Part shown: positions 1 through 10,830 of the stretch, piece by piece
Numbering within the stretch: position 1 is the stretch's first letter
How the letters are laid out: the number at the start of each line of letters is the position of its first letter
Assembly: GCA_963575745.1 (NCBI GenBank)
Contig: CAUYUJ010014544.1
Coordinates: forward strand, 275,163 to 339,162
Length of the DNA stretch: 64,000 nt
Reading direction: 5' to 3'
DNA from: Prorocentrum cordatum
Lineage: Eukaryota > Sar > Dinophyceae > Prorocentrales > Prorocentraceae
Notes under the pieces: generated by a model
Told to the model about the DNA's origin: nothing
The model's input: only the letters and a program-made list of their open reading frames with translations
Databases searched by the model: none
Position numbers and translations under genes: made by a program

Positions 1-1519
1 TCTTCAGTGGCGACGCACCTAGGATCGATAGGGGCGCCCGCATCGTAAGCGACGTCCGTGGGAAGGGAGTGCGCGTCGGAATACCCGAGGCGCGCCCTGC
101 AGGAGCTGCTTCCGCGGGGTCTATTTCTTCGGCCATCGCAACAACTTCATCTTCATCAGCTTCTTGTTGATCGTCTTCATCTGATTTGGGTGAAGCAGGT
201 TTCCCCGCGTGCCAATCGCGATTAAACTGCTTCAAATAATGGGGAGGTGAAAGGTGATTCCATATCTGAATAGATTGGGATAGCTCAATGACTGTGGCTT
301 GCTCGTAGTCGTTTTCCGCCAACTGCTCTTCATGTGGCGTTGCATTAGGATCGGCGCAGTGACCCCGACCATTGCGACCAAACCCACGGTGTCAGTTTAA
401 AGTGCGGGCTTCTTGATGAGCGCCTCATGGGGCGGCCAGGCCCGCGGTCGGCATATTCGGGGCACGTGCAGCAAACGCCTCGGTAACGCTTCCGTTCCTC
501 GATGATTGCTCTCTCGAGGTCGCGCTCGGCAGTATTTTCTTGTGTTTCGACAGGTCCTGCCCCCTGATGGGCGCCTGATATTGCCGTCTTCACCTCGCTG
601 AATAATATTGCGATGAGAATACCAGTGACGGATGCGGTGCTCAGTCCAACACTTGTTCAGCCAATATCGCATCGCATCTGGGGGCGCGTGCTGACGAGCC
701 AATCCAGCTTCCGCGTGGCCAACAAGGCGCTGCATTCCGCCCCCATGGATGTTCTTCTCGCGGCTGGTCTTCTCGAGGCGGGCGCCCCCGCAGACGGTCC
801 CTCCTCGGGGGGGCGTCAGGCCCATTGGTCTGCCATGGAGGGGCCTTTGGAGTACCCGCCGCATCAGGGGGATAGGGCGCTGAAGGCCGCTAGAGCGAGC
901 GCCACTGGAGCGCGCGCGCACGATTGGGTGAGCGACTGGGAAACCGACCGCGGCGTACCAGACGAGCGTCGTCTCCCCATTCTTCGTAATCATCATCGGC
1001 GCCACACCTTTCCCTCCAGACCTGGCGGCTTGCCGATCGCTCCTGGCGGCTCATAGAACGGTCCGATGCGACGAATGTGTATTGAAATAATTCATTCTGG
1101 CCAAGTTCAGATTGAATACGCTCAGACAGATCACTAACGTCTCGCGGGCTTCCCCGCAATGGGTCATCATCACCGAATTCCATGTTTGTCGGACTTCCAA
1201 TGGCCCGAGGATAAATCATCAACTGCATGTCCTCTTCTGCCGCAGGAATAGTGGCTTCTGAATCCGCGGGTGCCCCCGCCATGTCGGCATCTTCTTCGGC
1301 GGGCGCGCGGAAGTTCTCGACGAATTCAATGTCTGCAGGTTGCCCCGCGATGGGTATGCCCAGCCAGTCTGCCAGATCGATATCGTCGTGGCCAGTGAAC
1401 GCCTCCTCGAATAGCTCGTCGGCGCAATTCTCGATGGAAATTCTGGCACTCAGATATCTGGCAGCCATGAAGTGAACAACTGAAGCCGAGCTATCGGCAG
1501 GGTCAGCTGAAAGAGACCC
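1..1519 (-). pseudogene. copia Gag-Pol linker region, degenerate
   Basis: After the TAG near 1520 the same frame reopens (890-1468) as an acidic stretch with DDIDLADWLGIPIAG and later a charged Ser/Arg-rich tail. A further fragment in another frame occupies 345-593. The acidic, low-complexity character fits the linker between Gag and protease in copia polyproteins, but no protease DTG or integrase motif is visible before the window edge. The function is inferred from position only. Confidence 0.4.
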
Positions 1520-3064
1520 CTAGTGAACATACTGCATGTCAGAGTCGGTTTGGGCCAGATGTCTCGACGGACCCCTGCCTCTCCCATCGCCTTGAGGGCA
1601 CTCGCGGCGAAAATGCTGCGTGTTGTGGCATATGTCGCACTCCAGAGTCTTACCATTGGCATCCTTCTGGTTTCCCCGACGTCCCTTACCTTTTCCTGAT
1701 GTGTGCCTGCCGTTCCTGCCTGCACCTAAAAGTATATCTTCATACTGTGGTCCGGTAAGGGATGCTAGGGATGCTAATGCCTCTGCCATGTAATCGCCGA
1801 CGCTTACCTTTACCCTTGCCTCGACCCTTGTCTGTTCCCTTGAGCGCTCGTCGTGCGATACAACGTATTTTACGGACGGGCTTCTTCATGAATCGCCTCC
1901 ATCTGCGCTTATGCTTTTGATATCCTAAAAATAACCATTGCGCCCGTTGCTCTTCCGCGAGGTATGTAGGCATATCCGAGTAGTCAAGGGCTGTGGCCTC
2001 ATCGTCCGAAGACGCATCGGTGTCAGTACCGGAATCGAAATCGGACTCGGCAGGCTGCCCCGCTGAGCCCATTAGGGTCATGGCTTGAGTAGGGGGTACC
2101 GCGTCGGGAAGCCCCCGGAACCTGGCCCAAGAGTCTTGCGACCCCGAGGCCGATCCACCGTTCTGAGCCAATAGTGTAGGTGGTCTCGCGTGGTTGTGGA
2201 TCGTCATTCCAGACGTTATTAGAAGGTTGCCCTGCGGTTGCCTCGGCGTGGAAGGTCTCGGTTCGGTGACCGCGACTGAAAATACCACCAGTATTGCCAA
2301 GGGTTCTCTCAGCAATGTGTGCATATGACCTCATGCGTTCTAGTAGAGCGTCAAATTGTTGCTGGTCTCTCGGCATGTGGTGGTTTAGTGGCTGCAGGAG
2401 TTGCTGTGCGCGCAATGTCCCCACTCCAAGAGATCGGAATAAAATGACTGCTAAGATTTGGAAGTTGGGAATGTTAAAGCCAGCCGCTTCAGCTTCATAG
2501 CGGGCTATCTCGAAGCGTGCTAGCGTCCGGTCGATCCGTTCTCCCGCATGGACTCGGAAGTCAATGAGAGCTATACCAGAATTGAGTTGGCGCTCCTCTT
2601 CTAAATTCTCGAACCTTCGTGCTTAAGAGGAACATAATGTAGGTGGCGCCGTCGGTGTGGCGGCCAGCTATGTTAACGCCAAAATTGATAACTGTTGGGG
2701 GGGCTCTCATGGCTATGGTCCGTGCGAACCCTCCTAAACCTCGCTGCGGGACTGCAGCGTGCGTGGAGGGCGTCATGTTGCCTGTGGTAACGTTGATCCA
2801 GGCATGTACCTCGCGGACGAATTCGCGGAAAGGTACCTGACCAGTTGGCCCCCAATGAGGGCCGGTCGTTCTTGTGTCTTCTCCACCACGCATGTGTCCT
2901 ACCGCGCACCCGACAGCGACCCATGTGAGCCCAAAGATAGTAACAACAATCCAATGACCTCGCAGGTCGTAGTCGGATGTTGTCGGTTGGGGCTTCCGAT
3001 GTGTGGTCGTAAGTCTGCGTGAGAGTGGAAGCGGCACCGCGTCGTATCGCATGTGTCCATGCAT
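1520..3064 (-). pseudogene. copia Gag with CCHC zinc knuckle, frameshifted
   Basis: Gag would package the element RNA in cytoplasmic particles. Seen from high to low coordinates: a helical capsid-like segment (FREFVREVHAWIN at about 2850), continuing in another frame through DFRVHAGERIDRTLARFEIA and the 2424-2023 frame (QFDALLERMRSYAHI). A third frame carries an acidic stretch and the basic KHKRRWRRFMKKPVRK run near 1900. A fourth carries GKGKGRRGN and the zinc knuckle CDICHNTQHFRREC (C-x2-C-x4-H-x4-C) near 1640-1600. At least three frame changes are needed to read it through, and a TAG follows at about 1520. No full-length protein can be made without correction. The family call is confident; exact ends are not. 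Confidence 0.72.
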
Positions 3065-3710
3065 TCTGTTTTCGAAGAAGTTTCCAAGTGGATCAGGTGG
3101 GTGGACTTCAGGAGTATACTAGCGCAGGGATGTAGGACGAAAGTAAGAGGCCTCCGCGTAAGCAGAGGTGTCACTGCAGGTGTCCTTGCTATACTGCGTA
3201 GTTATATACATTCCTCCGCGCAAACCCAGTGCACCCTGATGTTCCACCTTGTCTGTAGTCCACCACATAGTGCCGTGGATGGTGATGAGTAGAGCTAGAG
3301 CTGACCACCATCGGCCAGCTCCGCTACCAAGTTTCAAAGGGGCTGGGAGTCCTAACCAGCAGCTTCGCCTTAGGCGAAGCCCAGCCCCAGCTCTGTTGTA
3401 CCGTAGTAACGATAGTTCCAGTAGTAGAAGGCGTACCATCTTAAGCAGTAGGAAGGTGCTTTTGGTCTCGATGGCTAATCGTATGCCTCACAATGAGGCA
3501 CAATCATATCTGGGCGGCCGGCCGCTTGAGCCGACGCGGCCGCGGGCACACGCTCGCTTCTGCTCCTTATGTCCCTCGGCTCGCTTTAGAGTCCTGGAGC
3601 TTCCGAATCTGCCTTCCGTGGCCTCAAAGACGTGCCAGGACGGTCCCGGATCGTCGAACGGTTGGCCCAGACGCCTTCGAGGCGCCCCAAGAGAGGCCCA
3701 AGAGCCGTCT
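3065..3710. other. No gene recognised
   Basis: This is the upstream side of the copia relic, where a 5' LTR would be expected. No paired LTR or convincing coding frame can be shown within the window. Confidence 0.4.
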
Positions 3711-3720
3711 CGAAAAACAG

Positions 3721-3802
3721 AACACACACACACACACGCACACACACACACACACACACTCTTACACACACACACACACACTCTTACACACACACACACA
3801 CA

Positions 3803-3835
<33 letters not shown>

Positions 3836-3952
3836 GCACACACGCACGCACGCACGCACGCACGCACACGCACACGCACACGCACACGCACACGCACACG
3901 CACACGCACACGCACACGCACACGCACACGCACACGCAAACGCACACGCACA
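3721..3952. repeat. (CA)n and (CACACG)n microsatellite
   Basis: Uninterrupted CA dinucleotides broken by short CTCTTA and CTCTCT interruptions pass into (CACG)n and then a regular CACACG hexamer array up to about 3952. Open frames across it (Thr-His or Cys-Val repeats) are products of the repeat. Confidence 0.97.
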
Positions 3953-3999
3953 CGAGGAGGCTTACACCGTTCCGCCGACCCCCAGAAGAGGCGGGGAGT

Positions 4000-4400
4000 C
4001 CACGGTTGAGGCGTCGTGGGCTTCTTGGGCCCTACTTGGGGACTCTTGTGGGCGCCTTGGGAATTGCTTGGGGGCCTAGCCTCTTGGAAGCAGTCTTGAA
4101 GCGTCCCGGGTGCCGTTTTGGGGTACCTGTTGGGCCTCTTGGGGGCCTCTTGGGGCTTTGGGGGGGCCTCTTCTGGGCCGCTTGGGGGCTTCTTGGAGCT
4201 TTTGAGGGGTCTCTTGGGACGGAGGGATCGGATTTTCGATTCGTGTACTTCCTCTTGGCCTCTCTTGGGGCCCTCTTCGGGCGTCTTTGGCCGTCTTGGG
4301 CCTTTCTTTGGGCCGTCGTGGAACCCTTTTGGGTCGTCATGGGGCCCTCGTAGGAGGCCTCCCTGGCAGTTTTGGGGGCGGTCGACGGGGCCTCGTGGGC
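4000..4400. repeat. Degenerate GGCC-TCTTGGG repeat block
   Basis: Dense degenerate copies of a motif like CTTGGGGGCCTCTTGGGG. The same family, often in the opposite orientation as CCAAGACGGCCC, recurs at about 5440-5600, 42700-42900 and 53370-53645. No coding signal is visible. Confidence 0.75.
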
Positions 4401-4412
4401 CGTCTTGCAGCG

Positions 4413-4458
4413 CCTCCTCCTCCTCCTCCTCCTCCTCCTCCTCCTCCTCCTCCTCCTC
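4413..4458. repeat. (CTC)n microsatellite
   Basis: About 15 uninterrupted CTC triplets. Confidence 0.97.
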
Positions 4459-4881
4459 TACATGTTATGGCCTTCTTGACGAAGCTCGACGCGTCCCCAC
4501 ACCGAGGATGCGTCATGTGTGGCGCCTGGGCAGCGCTGTCAGCATCGCCGCCGAAAAGAGATGTCCGAGAGGGGCCCAGGGGACCCAAAGACCAAAGAGC
4601 TCCAAGATGGCCCATGCAAGCCTCATCGAGAGCCCCTCCAAGAATAGAGACGAAAGACGCGTCACATGCGCCCGCCTGCTACGGGATGCTCGAAGCGTTG
4701 CCGCCCTCAAGAGTTGTCCGAGCGGAGCCCAGGAAGGCTCAAGACGGCATCGATACAAGGCACGAGGAACTCCATGACGGCCTACGTCTCTGTCTCGTCT
4801 CGTGTCCTGCTTCCTCCTCCTCCTCCTTTCTCCTCCTTTCTCCTTCTGCTCTTACTGCTCCACTTCTGTTCCTGAAATTCC

Positions 4882-5236
4882 TCCCTGTCGCACCCCGAGG
4901 CTGGTCGAAAAGACGGTCTGGGCGTTTCGCCTAAGACTTCCTCACCATTTATGACCTCTGATACTGAACAACTTATCACAGTTACACAAATGGAGGGCGG
5001 GTCGTTTTCAAAATGTGACTCTCGCCTTTATTCGCCGTTTTAAACAGCTGCAAGAGCTTTACGGATTCAGGGCGGATCGTTTCCAAAATGTGGCTCTCGC
5101 CTCAGCGCCGCGCACGTTCGTGATAACAAGTTCTTTCACGGATTGAGGGCCAGTCGCTTTCAAAATGTGGCTCTCGCCTTAGCGCCGCGCACGTTCGTTT
5201 CAAACATGTGCAAGAGCTTCACGGATTCACAGCGGG
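4882..5236. repeat. ~80-bp tandem repeat, three diverged units
   Basis: Units contain a GGATTGAGGGC-type box, TTTCAAAATGTGGCTCTCGCC and GCGCCGCGCACGTTCG. The same unit, reverse-complemented and with about five copies, lies at 12300-12790. The stretch 4882-4940 (CGCACCCCGAGGC, GGGCGTTTCGCCT) also matches the far side of that array at 12785-12860, so the two loci are inverted copies of one longer repeat. Confidence 0.8.
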
Positions 5237-5439
5237 TGGTGTCCAACACCGTCACGAGGCTTCCCACGAGACCCCAACAAGCCTCACAAGAAGACATGTT
5301 GTCCACAACCCCGTCTGGCCGACAGCCACCGAACACTACGTACAGCATGGGCCTGCGGAATGAGCGAGGCAATTCACAACATAAAACAAGCGTTACAGCC
5401 CAGGACTACTCCAGGAGAGATTCAGACCAAAAGGATTTG

Positions 5440-5610
5440 CTGGAGAGACCCAAGATGGCCTAAGAGGGGCCCTAAACGGACCAAGTCGGTCCCAAGACGG
5501 CCCCTCGACGGCCCCAAGAGATCCCCCAGACGGCCACAAGGGCCTCAAGACGACACAAGGAAGCCCCAAGATGGCACAAGACGGCCCCAAGACAGCACAA
5601 GACAAGGGAG
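5440..5610. repeat. CCAAGACGGCCC-type degenerate tandem repeat
   Basis: Repeated motifs CCAAGATGGCC, CCAAGACGGCCC and CCCCAAGA with 10-15 bp spacing. This belongs to the same dispersed family as 4000-4400. Confidence 0.75.
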
Positions 5611-6245
5611 CCCCAAGTGACCCCCAATACTGCCCCACAGGAGCTCAAGACAGCCTCAAACTGGCCCATGTAAGCCCCGTGGGAGCCCCTCAAGGAGTGG
5701 AGACGAGGGATGTCACACGTGACGGCCTTCCTCCTCCACCTCATCAGAGTCCTCATCTTCCTACTGCACCACAGGACGGCCTCAAGCAATCGAATATGGC
5801 CTCAAGATGGCCGATGAGTCCAATGAAACGGCTTTCTGGGTGTTGATCCAACTGTCGCCGCACAGAATACATCTAGAGCCGCTCGAGAGTTAGCCGCTCA
5901 CGGCTTTCAGCGGACCAGGATGCATGTCACATGCCACAGAAATTAGATTCCTCATCGGGATCATCGGGTACAGGGCTCATTCGTCACATGTGTATCCTTC
6001 CTCCTCCTCCGCCTCCTGCTCCTCCTCATCCTCCGCCTCATTCTCGTGAGTTTCCTCATCCTCCGCATTCGCCCTAAGACTAACTTACATAAACCCGAGA
6101 TGGCCTCAAGACGGCCGAAATGACACATGCGACGGAAGTCTTGGCGTTGCTCCAAACATTGCTGGACAGAGAACATTCGGGGGCGCTCGAAAGGGAAACG
6201 TTTACGGGTTGCTGTAACCCACCCAACAAGATGCCCACATGATAC
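5611..6245. other. No gene recognised
   Basis: Moderately complex sequence with scattered GGCCTCAAGACGGCC motifs and a CCT-rich patch near 6000-6050. No frame resembles a known protein. Confidence 0.5.
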
Positions 6246-6329
6246 GGACTTCCTCTTCCTCGTTCTACACCCCCTTCTCCTTCTCCTCCTCCTCTTCCTC
6301 CTCCTAGTCACCGTCACCAGCAGCATAAA

Positions 6330-6436
6330 CATCAGCATCAGCATCAGCATCAGCATCACCATCACCATCCTCATCCTCATCCTCATCCTCATCCTCATCC
6401 TCATCCTCATCCTCATCCTCATCCTCATCCTCATCC

Positions 6437-6481
<45 letters not shown>

Positions 6482-6610
6482 GCATCATCATCATCATCAT
6501 TTTCATCGTCATCCTTCTCCTCGTCCGCACGAGTCCCCCTCCTCCCCCTCCTCCTGCTCCTCCTCCTCCTCCTCCTTCTCGTCGTCGTCGTCCTCCTCCT
6601 CCTCCTCCTC
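6330..6610. repeat. (CATCAG)n, (CATCCT)n, (CAT)n and (CCT)n array
   Basis: Adjacent blocks of CATCAG, CATCCT (about 6370-6440) and CAT (about 6440-6500) are followed by CCT-rich sequence to about 6610. Open frames are low-complexity only. Confidence 0.95.
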
Positions 6611-7083
6611 ATCAATGTACTTGATCCTCCTGCTCCGTCCCAGGAAGGCTTGACACGCTCCAAACCAACCCCAGAACGGCCGAGGTGTCACATTTCACAG
6701 CTTTGTGGGCGCTGCTCTTCCCGTCGCCGCACAGAATGCATTTGGCGGAGCTCGAGAGCTAACCGTGTACGGCTTTTCGACGGCGTCCTGGCAAGATATG
6801 TCGATCTGTCTATAGCTGCTCGGAGATCTCGGGACAAGAGGTGTCACATCTTGCGCCCTTACCCTTCTCGTCGTCTTCATGATGTTACTCGCCCTGCTAC
6901 TCTGGCCCAACTCGGCCCACGAACCCCAAATCTATCATCAAAACTGCCGAGGCGTCACATGTCACAACCTTTGGTGCGTTGCTCCAAGCGTTACCAGGTG
7001 CAGCGCATGCATAGGCGTTCGAACAGAACACGTTTACAGCCTTCTGGACATATCCGTGCAAGAGGTGTCACATGTAACGGCCG

Positions 7084-7131
7084 CGTCATCATCATCATCA
7101 TCAGCATCATCAGCATCAGCATCATCATCAG

Positions 7132-7163
<32 letters not shown>

Positions 7164-7669
7164 GTATCATCACCACCATCATCATCATCAGCTTCATCAT
7201 CACCCGCATCATCATCATCATCATCTTCATCATCATTCTCATGATCATGGCCATGATCGTCATCAACATCATCATGATCATGATCATGATCATGATCGAC
7301 CTCGTCATCATCATCAGCATCATCGTCATCATAATCATTACCATCAGCACCACAATCGTCATCATCATCATCAACACACAGCACCATCATCATCCCCATC
7401 ACCACCATCATCATCACAATCACCATCATCGTCATCATCATCAGTATCATTATCATCATCACCAGTACCATCATCAACAGTAACAACATCATCATCAGTA
7501 TCAGCAACATCATTATCATGCTCATGATCATGCCCATGATCGTCATCACCATCAGCATGATCATGATCATGATCATCATCATCGCCATCATCATCATCAT
7601 CATCATTATCATCACCATCAGCATCACAATCGTCATCACCATCATCAAACACAGCATCACCATCCTCAT

Positions 7670-7701
<32 letters not shown>

Positions 7702-8640
7702 TCATCATCACAATTACCACCATCATCATCATCAGCATCACGATCATCATCATCATCAGCATCACCAACATCATCATCAGTATCCTCATCCTCGTCATCA
7801 TCTTCATCACCATCAACATCAACATCAGCATCACCACCATCATCACCACAATCAGCATCAGCATCATCGTCATCACAATCACAATTACCATCACCATCAC
7901 CACCACCATCATCATCATCATCATCACCATGATCATGATCATGATCATCATCATGATCATCATCAGCATCGCCATCATCATAACAATCATCATCATCGTC
8001 ATCATCATAATCATCAGCATCATCATTATCATGATCATCATTACCATCATCGTCATCATCGTCATCATCAGCATCATTACCATCATCTCTCTGTCACCAT
8101 CACCATCACAAACATCATCATCGTCATCATCATCATCAGCATCACGATCATCATCATCAGCAGCATCACAGTATCCTCATCCTCATTATCATCTCCATCA
8201 CCATCACCATCAACATCATCATCATCATCACCACCATCATCACCACAATCAGCATCAGCATCATCGTCATCACAATCGCGATCACCATCACCATCACCAC
8301 CACCAACATCATCATCATCATCATCGTCATGATCATGATCATGACCATCACCATGATCATCATCATCATCATCAGTACCATCACCATCATCATAACAATC
8401 ATCATCATCGTCATCATCATGATAATCATTACCATCATCATGATCATCACCATCATCGTCATCAGCACCATTATCAGCATCTCTCTATCACCATCACCAT
8501 CACAAACATCATCATCGTTATCACCATCCTCATTAATCATCATCAACAGCATCATCATTGTGGTTGTCGTCATCACCACATAATTCTCGTCATCTTTATC
8601 ATCGTCCGCCTCCTCATCCTCCTACTCCTACCCATCATCA
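7084..8640. repeat. Long imperfect (ATC)n array with higher-order structure
   Basis: About 1.5 kb of CATCAT triplets with CAG, CGT, CAC and GATCATGATCATG variants. A longer unit repeats inside it: the block around 7834-7907 recurs at about 8231-8305, a spacing near 400 bp. The frames look protein-like (poly-Met, poly-His, poly-Ile, poly-Asp) only because of triplet periodicity. Confidence 0.95.
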
Positions 8641-8720
8641 CCACAATCATCACCCATCCATCCCGGGAGTCCGCACACAGCACCCAACAACATTTCAGCC
8701 ACTCAGTATCCAGCCTCCTG

Positions 8721-10658
8721 CTACCCTGAACGGGCAAGGTGGCGGGATTTGCCGCAATTACCTGGGTACATTTCCCATGGGATTCTAACGCGTGATCTCA
8801 AAATGCACAATGTCAAAAGGCGCGGCCAAAACACCACAATACGAAGCCAGAAGCCGCTAAGGATGAGACCGTCCTTCGTCAACCGTGACATGCCGAAGTC
8901 ACAGACTTTGGCCACGAAGCCACGTGGGTCGGAAGCTGAGCTGGTAAGCAACACGTTGCGGCCATTGAGGTCGGCATGGATGATGGACTTGTCATGCACG
9001 TAGGCCATAGCGTCCGCAATGTCGCGGAGGGTCGGAAGTACAGTAGCCATGTCAGGCGGCGCAGTGATCTTGCGCTTCACCCGCAGCCAACCGCGCTCTG
9101 CTGCATCATGAAGGGTGCCCATGTTGCAAAGCTCTTGTACAATCCACACGACTTTAATCTCATGGCGACCAGACTTCGCAGTCGAGACCCCGTGCGCCAG
9201 AATCTTGACGACTCCTGGGTGGTCCAAATCACAGGTCAGCTGTACCTCGGCGAGCTGATCGTCAGTCGCGCCCTCTTCACGGCCCCGGCAATCGATCAGC
9301 TTGACGGCCACGGCAGTGCCGTCACTGGTGCCCCGGTACACTTTTCCGAAGCTGCCACTCCCCAGCAGCGGCCCCAATTGGAGCTGGCTCAATTCCGTGG
9401 GTGGGTTGTACTCGCCAAAGCCAGACTGGTAGCCGTCGAATGCTCCTCCCTTGCCTGAGGACGCTTCAGTCGACCGCCTTCCACTGGAAGTTCTTGCCCC
9501 GGAAGATTTTCCCTCCGACCCATATGCTGTGGACGCGTCAGATTCGGCGGAGAGAACGATGGCGAACCAAAAGCATTTGGCGTCTGCCACATCCATGAGT
9601 TCGCTTTGTTGGCGCTTGGTGACCTCAACCTTCTTGTCATCATCCACGTCAAAGCCCAGCTTGGTGTCCGGTGGGTCATACGCGCTCGGCACCCAGCTGG
9701 GGATACCAGTGGCCTTGCTAGGGGCCAGCCGGTCAGAGGTGGCTGGCATCAGCTTGAGGGTGAGCCAGCGTTTTGACTTCTCGCAGAAGAAACTCATCTC
9801 GAACGCATCACCGACGCCGAGGATCTTCGCAATATCCAGCTCATCCTTCCCCTCGCCTTCGAAGAGCTCCCAGAAGTCACTCCCAGCCAGGTCGTCTATG
9901 TCCAGCCCCGAGGAAGATTCGAACGCTGGGTTGGCATAGCTGATGGGCCAGCCGCTTTCGCGCACATCAAGCATGATGACGCCATCGCGCGAAGCGGTCA
10001 AGGACATGTCCAAGCTGCGGTTCCTTGATACGTCATTGTGAGATGCTTCGTCAACGATGTCCATGAGCGGCTTGTTGCGCTCAATTTCTTCCACTGCAAG
10101 CGCAGCGAAATTGTTGAGCAACGCGTACATCTCCGCGGTAAAAGCACGTTGTTTCAGGTCCACGATGCACAGTGTGCCATAGCGCTCACCGTGCGAGCCC
10201 ACAAGCGGCGCACCAGCATAGAATTTAATGAAAGGCTCGCCAGCCACATAGGGATTATGTGCAAGACGCGCATCCTTGCTGGCATCCTCTGTTATGAGGA
10301 TCTCTGGTGTCGAGGGAACCAGCACGTAGTTGCACCACGAACCATCCCGATCCACACATGCCCCAAACGGTCCAACCTTACTCTTAAACCACACTCGCGA
10401 TGGGTCCGCCACCAGTGTGATAAGGGAGACCGGCGTCTTGAAAGTCTTCGTCATCAACTCGGTAATTCTGTTGAAGGGCTTTTCATTTGTTGGGGTGTCA
10501 AGCATCTGCAAGGACTCGAGAGATGCATACCGGCCTTTCTCCCCAAAGATAGCCTTCCCATCGAACTCACAGGTGTCATACAAACTGTTTATGCTCGGGT
10601 GATTGGCACGCGCGGCCACGAACTCGGGGTTCTCTTGTGTGGAGCATGTATCGCCCAT
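8721..10658 (-). CDS. GAF-PAS-TKL protein kinase, catalytic domain cut after DFG
   Basis: Probable signalling Ser/Thr kinase with N-terminal sensor domains. Numbered from the Met at 10658: GAF about 45-195 (WFKSKVG, FYAGAPLVGSHGERYGTLCI), PAS-like about 215-305, a Ser/Gly-rich linker, then kinase from about 427. The glycine loop is GSGSFGKVY, the ATP lysine is in VAVK (K453), the catalytic loop is HADLNGRN (D563, N568) and the metal motif is DFG (D587). The usual HRD Arg is Ala. An in-frame Met lies 16 codons upstream (10706). I chose 10658 because it begins MGDTCS, a possible N-myristoylation and palmitoylation site. The frame then runs about 55 unrelated residues to a stop, so the activation segment and C-lobe are missing. 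The protein is either continued by an exon not seen here or truncated beside the (ATC)n array. Confidence 0.8.
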   Translation of the reverse strand: MGDTCSTQENPEFVAARANHPSINSLYDTCEFDGKAIFGEKGRYASLESLQMLDTPTNEKPFNRITELMTKTFKTPVSLITLVADPSRVWFKSKVGPFGACVDRDGSWCNYVLVPSTPEILITEDASKDARLAHNPYVAGEPFIKFYAGAPLVGSHGERYGTLCIVDLKQRAFTAEMYALLNNFAALAVEEIERNKPLMDIVDEASHNDVSRNRSLDMSLTASRDGVIMLDVRESGWPISYANPAFESSSGLDIDDLAGSDFWELFEGEGKDELDIAKILGVGDAFEMSFFCEKSKRWLTLKLMPATSDRLAPSKATGIPSWVPSAYDPPDTKLGFDVDDDKKVEVTKRQQSELMDVADAKCFWFAIVLSAESDASTAYGSEGKSSGARTSSGRRSTEASSGKGGAFDGYQSGFGEYNPPTELSQLQLGPLLGSGSFGKVYRGTSDGTAVAVKLIDCRGREEGATDDQLAEVQLTCDLDHPGVVKILAHGVSTAKSGRHEIKVVWIVQELCNMGTLHDAAERGWLRVKRKITAPPDMATVLPTLRDIADAMAYVHDKSIIHADLNGRNVLLTSSASDPRGFVAKVCDFGMSRLTKDGLILSGFWLRIVVFWPRLLTLCILRSRVRIPWEMYPGNCGKSRHLARSG

Positions 10659-10763
10659 TGCTAGATTGCTGTGCGAGTGTTCAGCGTCCACGAGCCCGCA
10701 GAACAAACAAACCTGTCTGAGCTAGGAACGGGCAGCATTCCGGAGAGGCAGAGATGCATGGAG

Positions 10764-10830
10764 AAAGAGAGAGAGAGAGACATAAACAAATTCACACACA
10801 CACACATACACACAAACAAGCAAACACACT
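10764..10830. repeat. Short (GA)n and (CA)n tracts
   Basis: A GAGAGA run followed by ACACACAC, just upstream of the GAF-PAS kinase start. Confidence 0.9.

Larger units (their letters stand above)
1..3064 (-). mobile_element. Ty1/copia retrotransposon, partial (Gag side)
   Basis: A copia-type element reads on the minus strand and runs off the window start, so protease, integrase and RT would lie outside. Only Gag and an acidic linker downstream of it are present. The Gag reading frame changes several times, so this copy is a relic. LTRs could not be delimited. The assignment rests on the Gag pattern common in dinoflagellate copia elements: a helical capsid-like region, a basic Lys/Gly/Arg stretch, then a CCHC knuckle. 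Confidence 0.7.

Noticed and set aside
7084-8640. CRISPR-like array
   Set aside because: Eukaryotic triplet microsatellite without constant repeats or unique spacers. No cas genes, and the context is nuclear dinoflagellate.
7034-8729. Met-, Ile-, His- and Asp-rich proteins of 277-403 residues
   Set aside because: Translations of (ATC)n in alternative frames. There is no non-repetitive coding portion.
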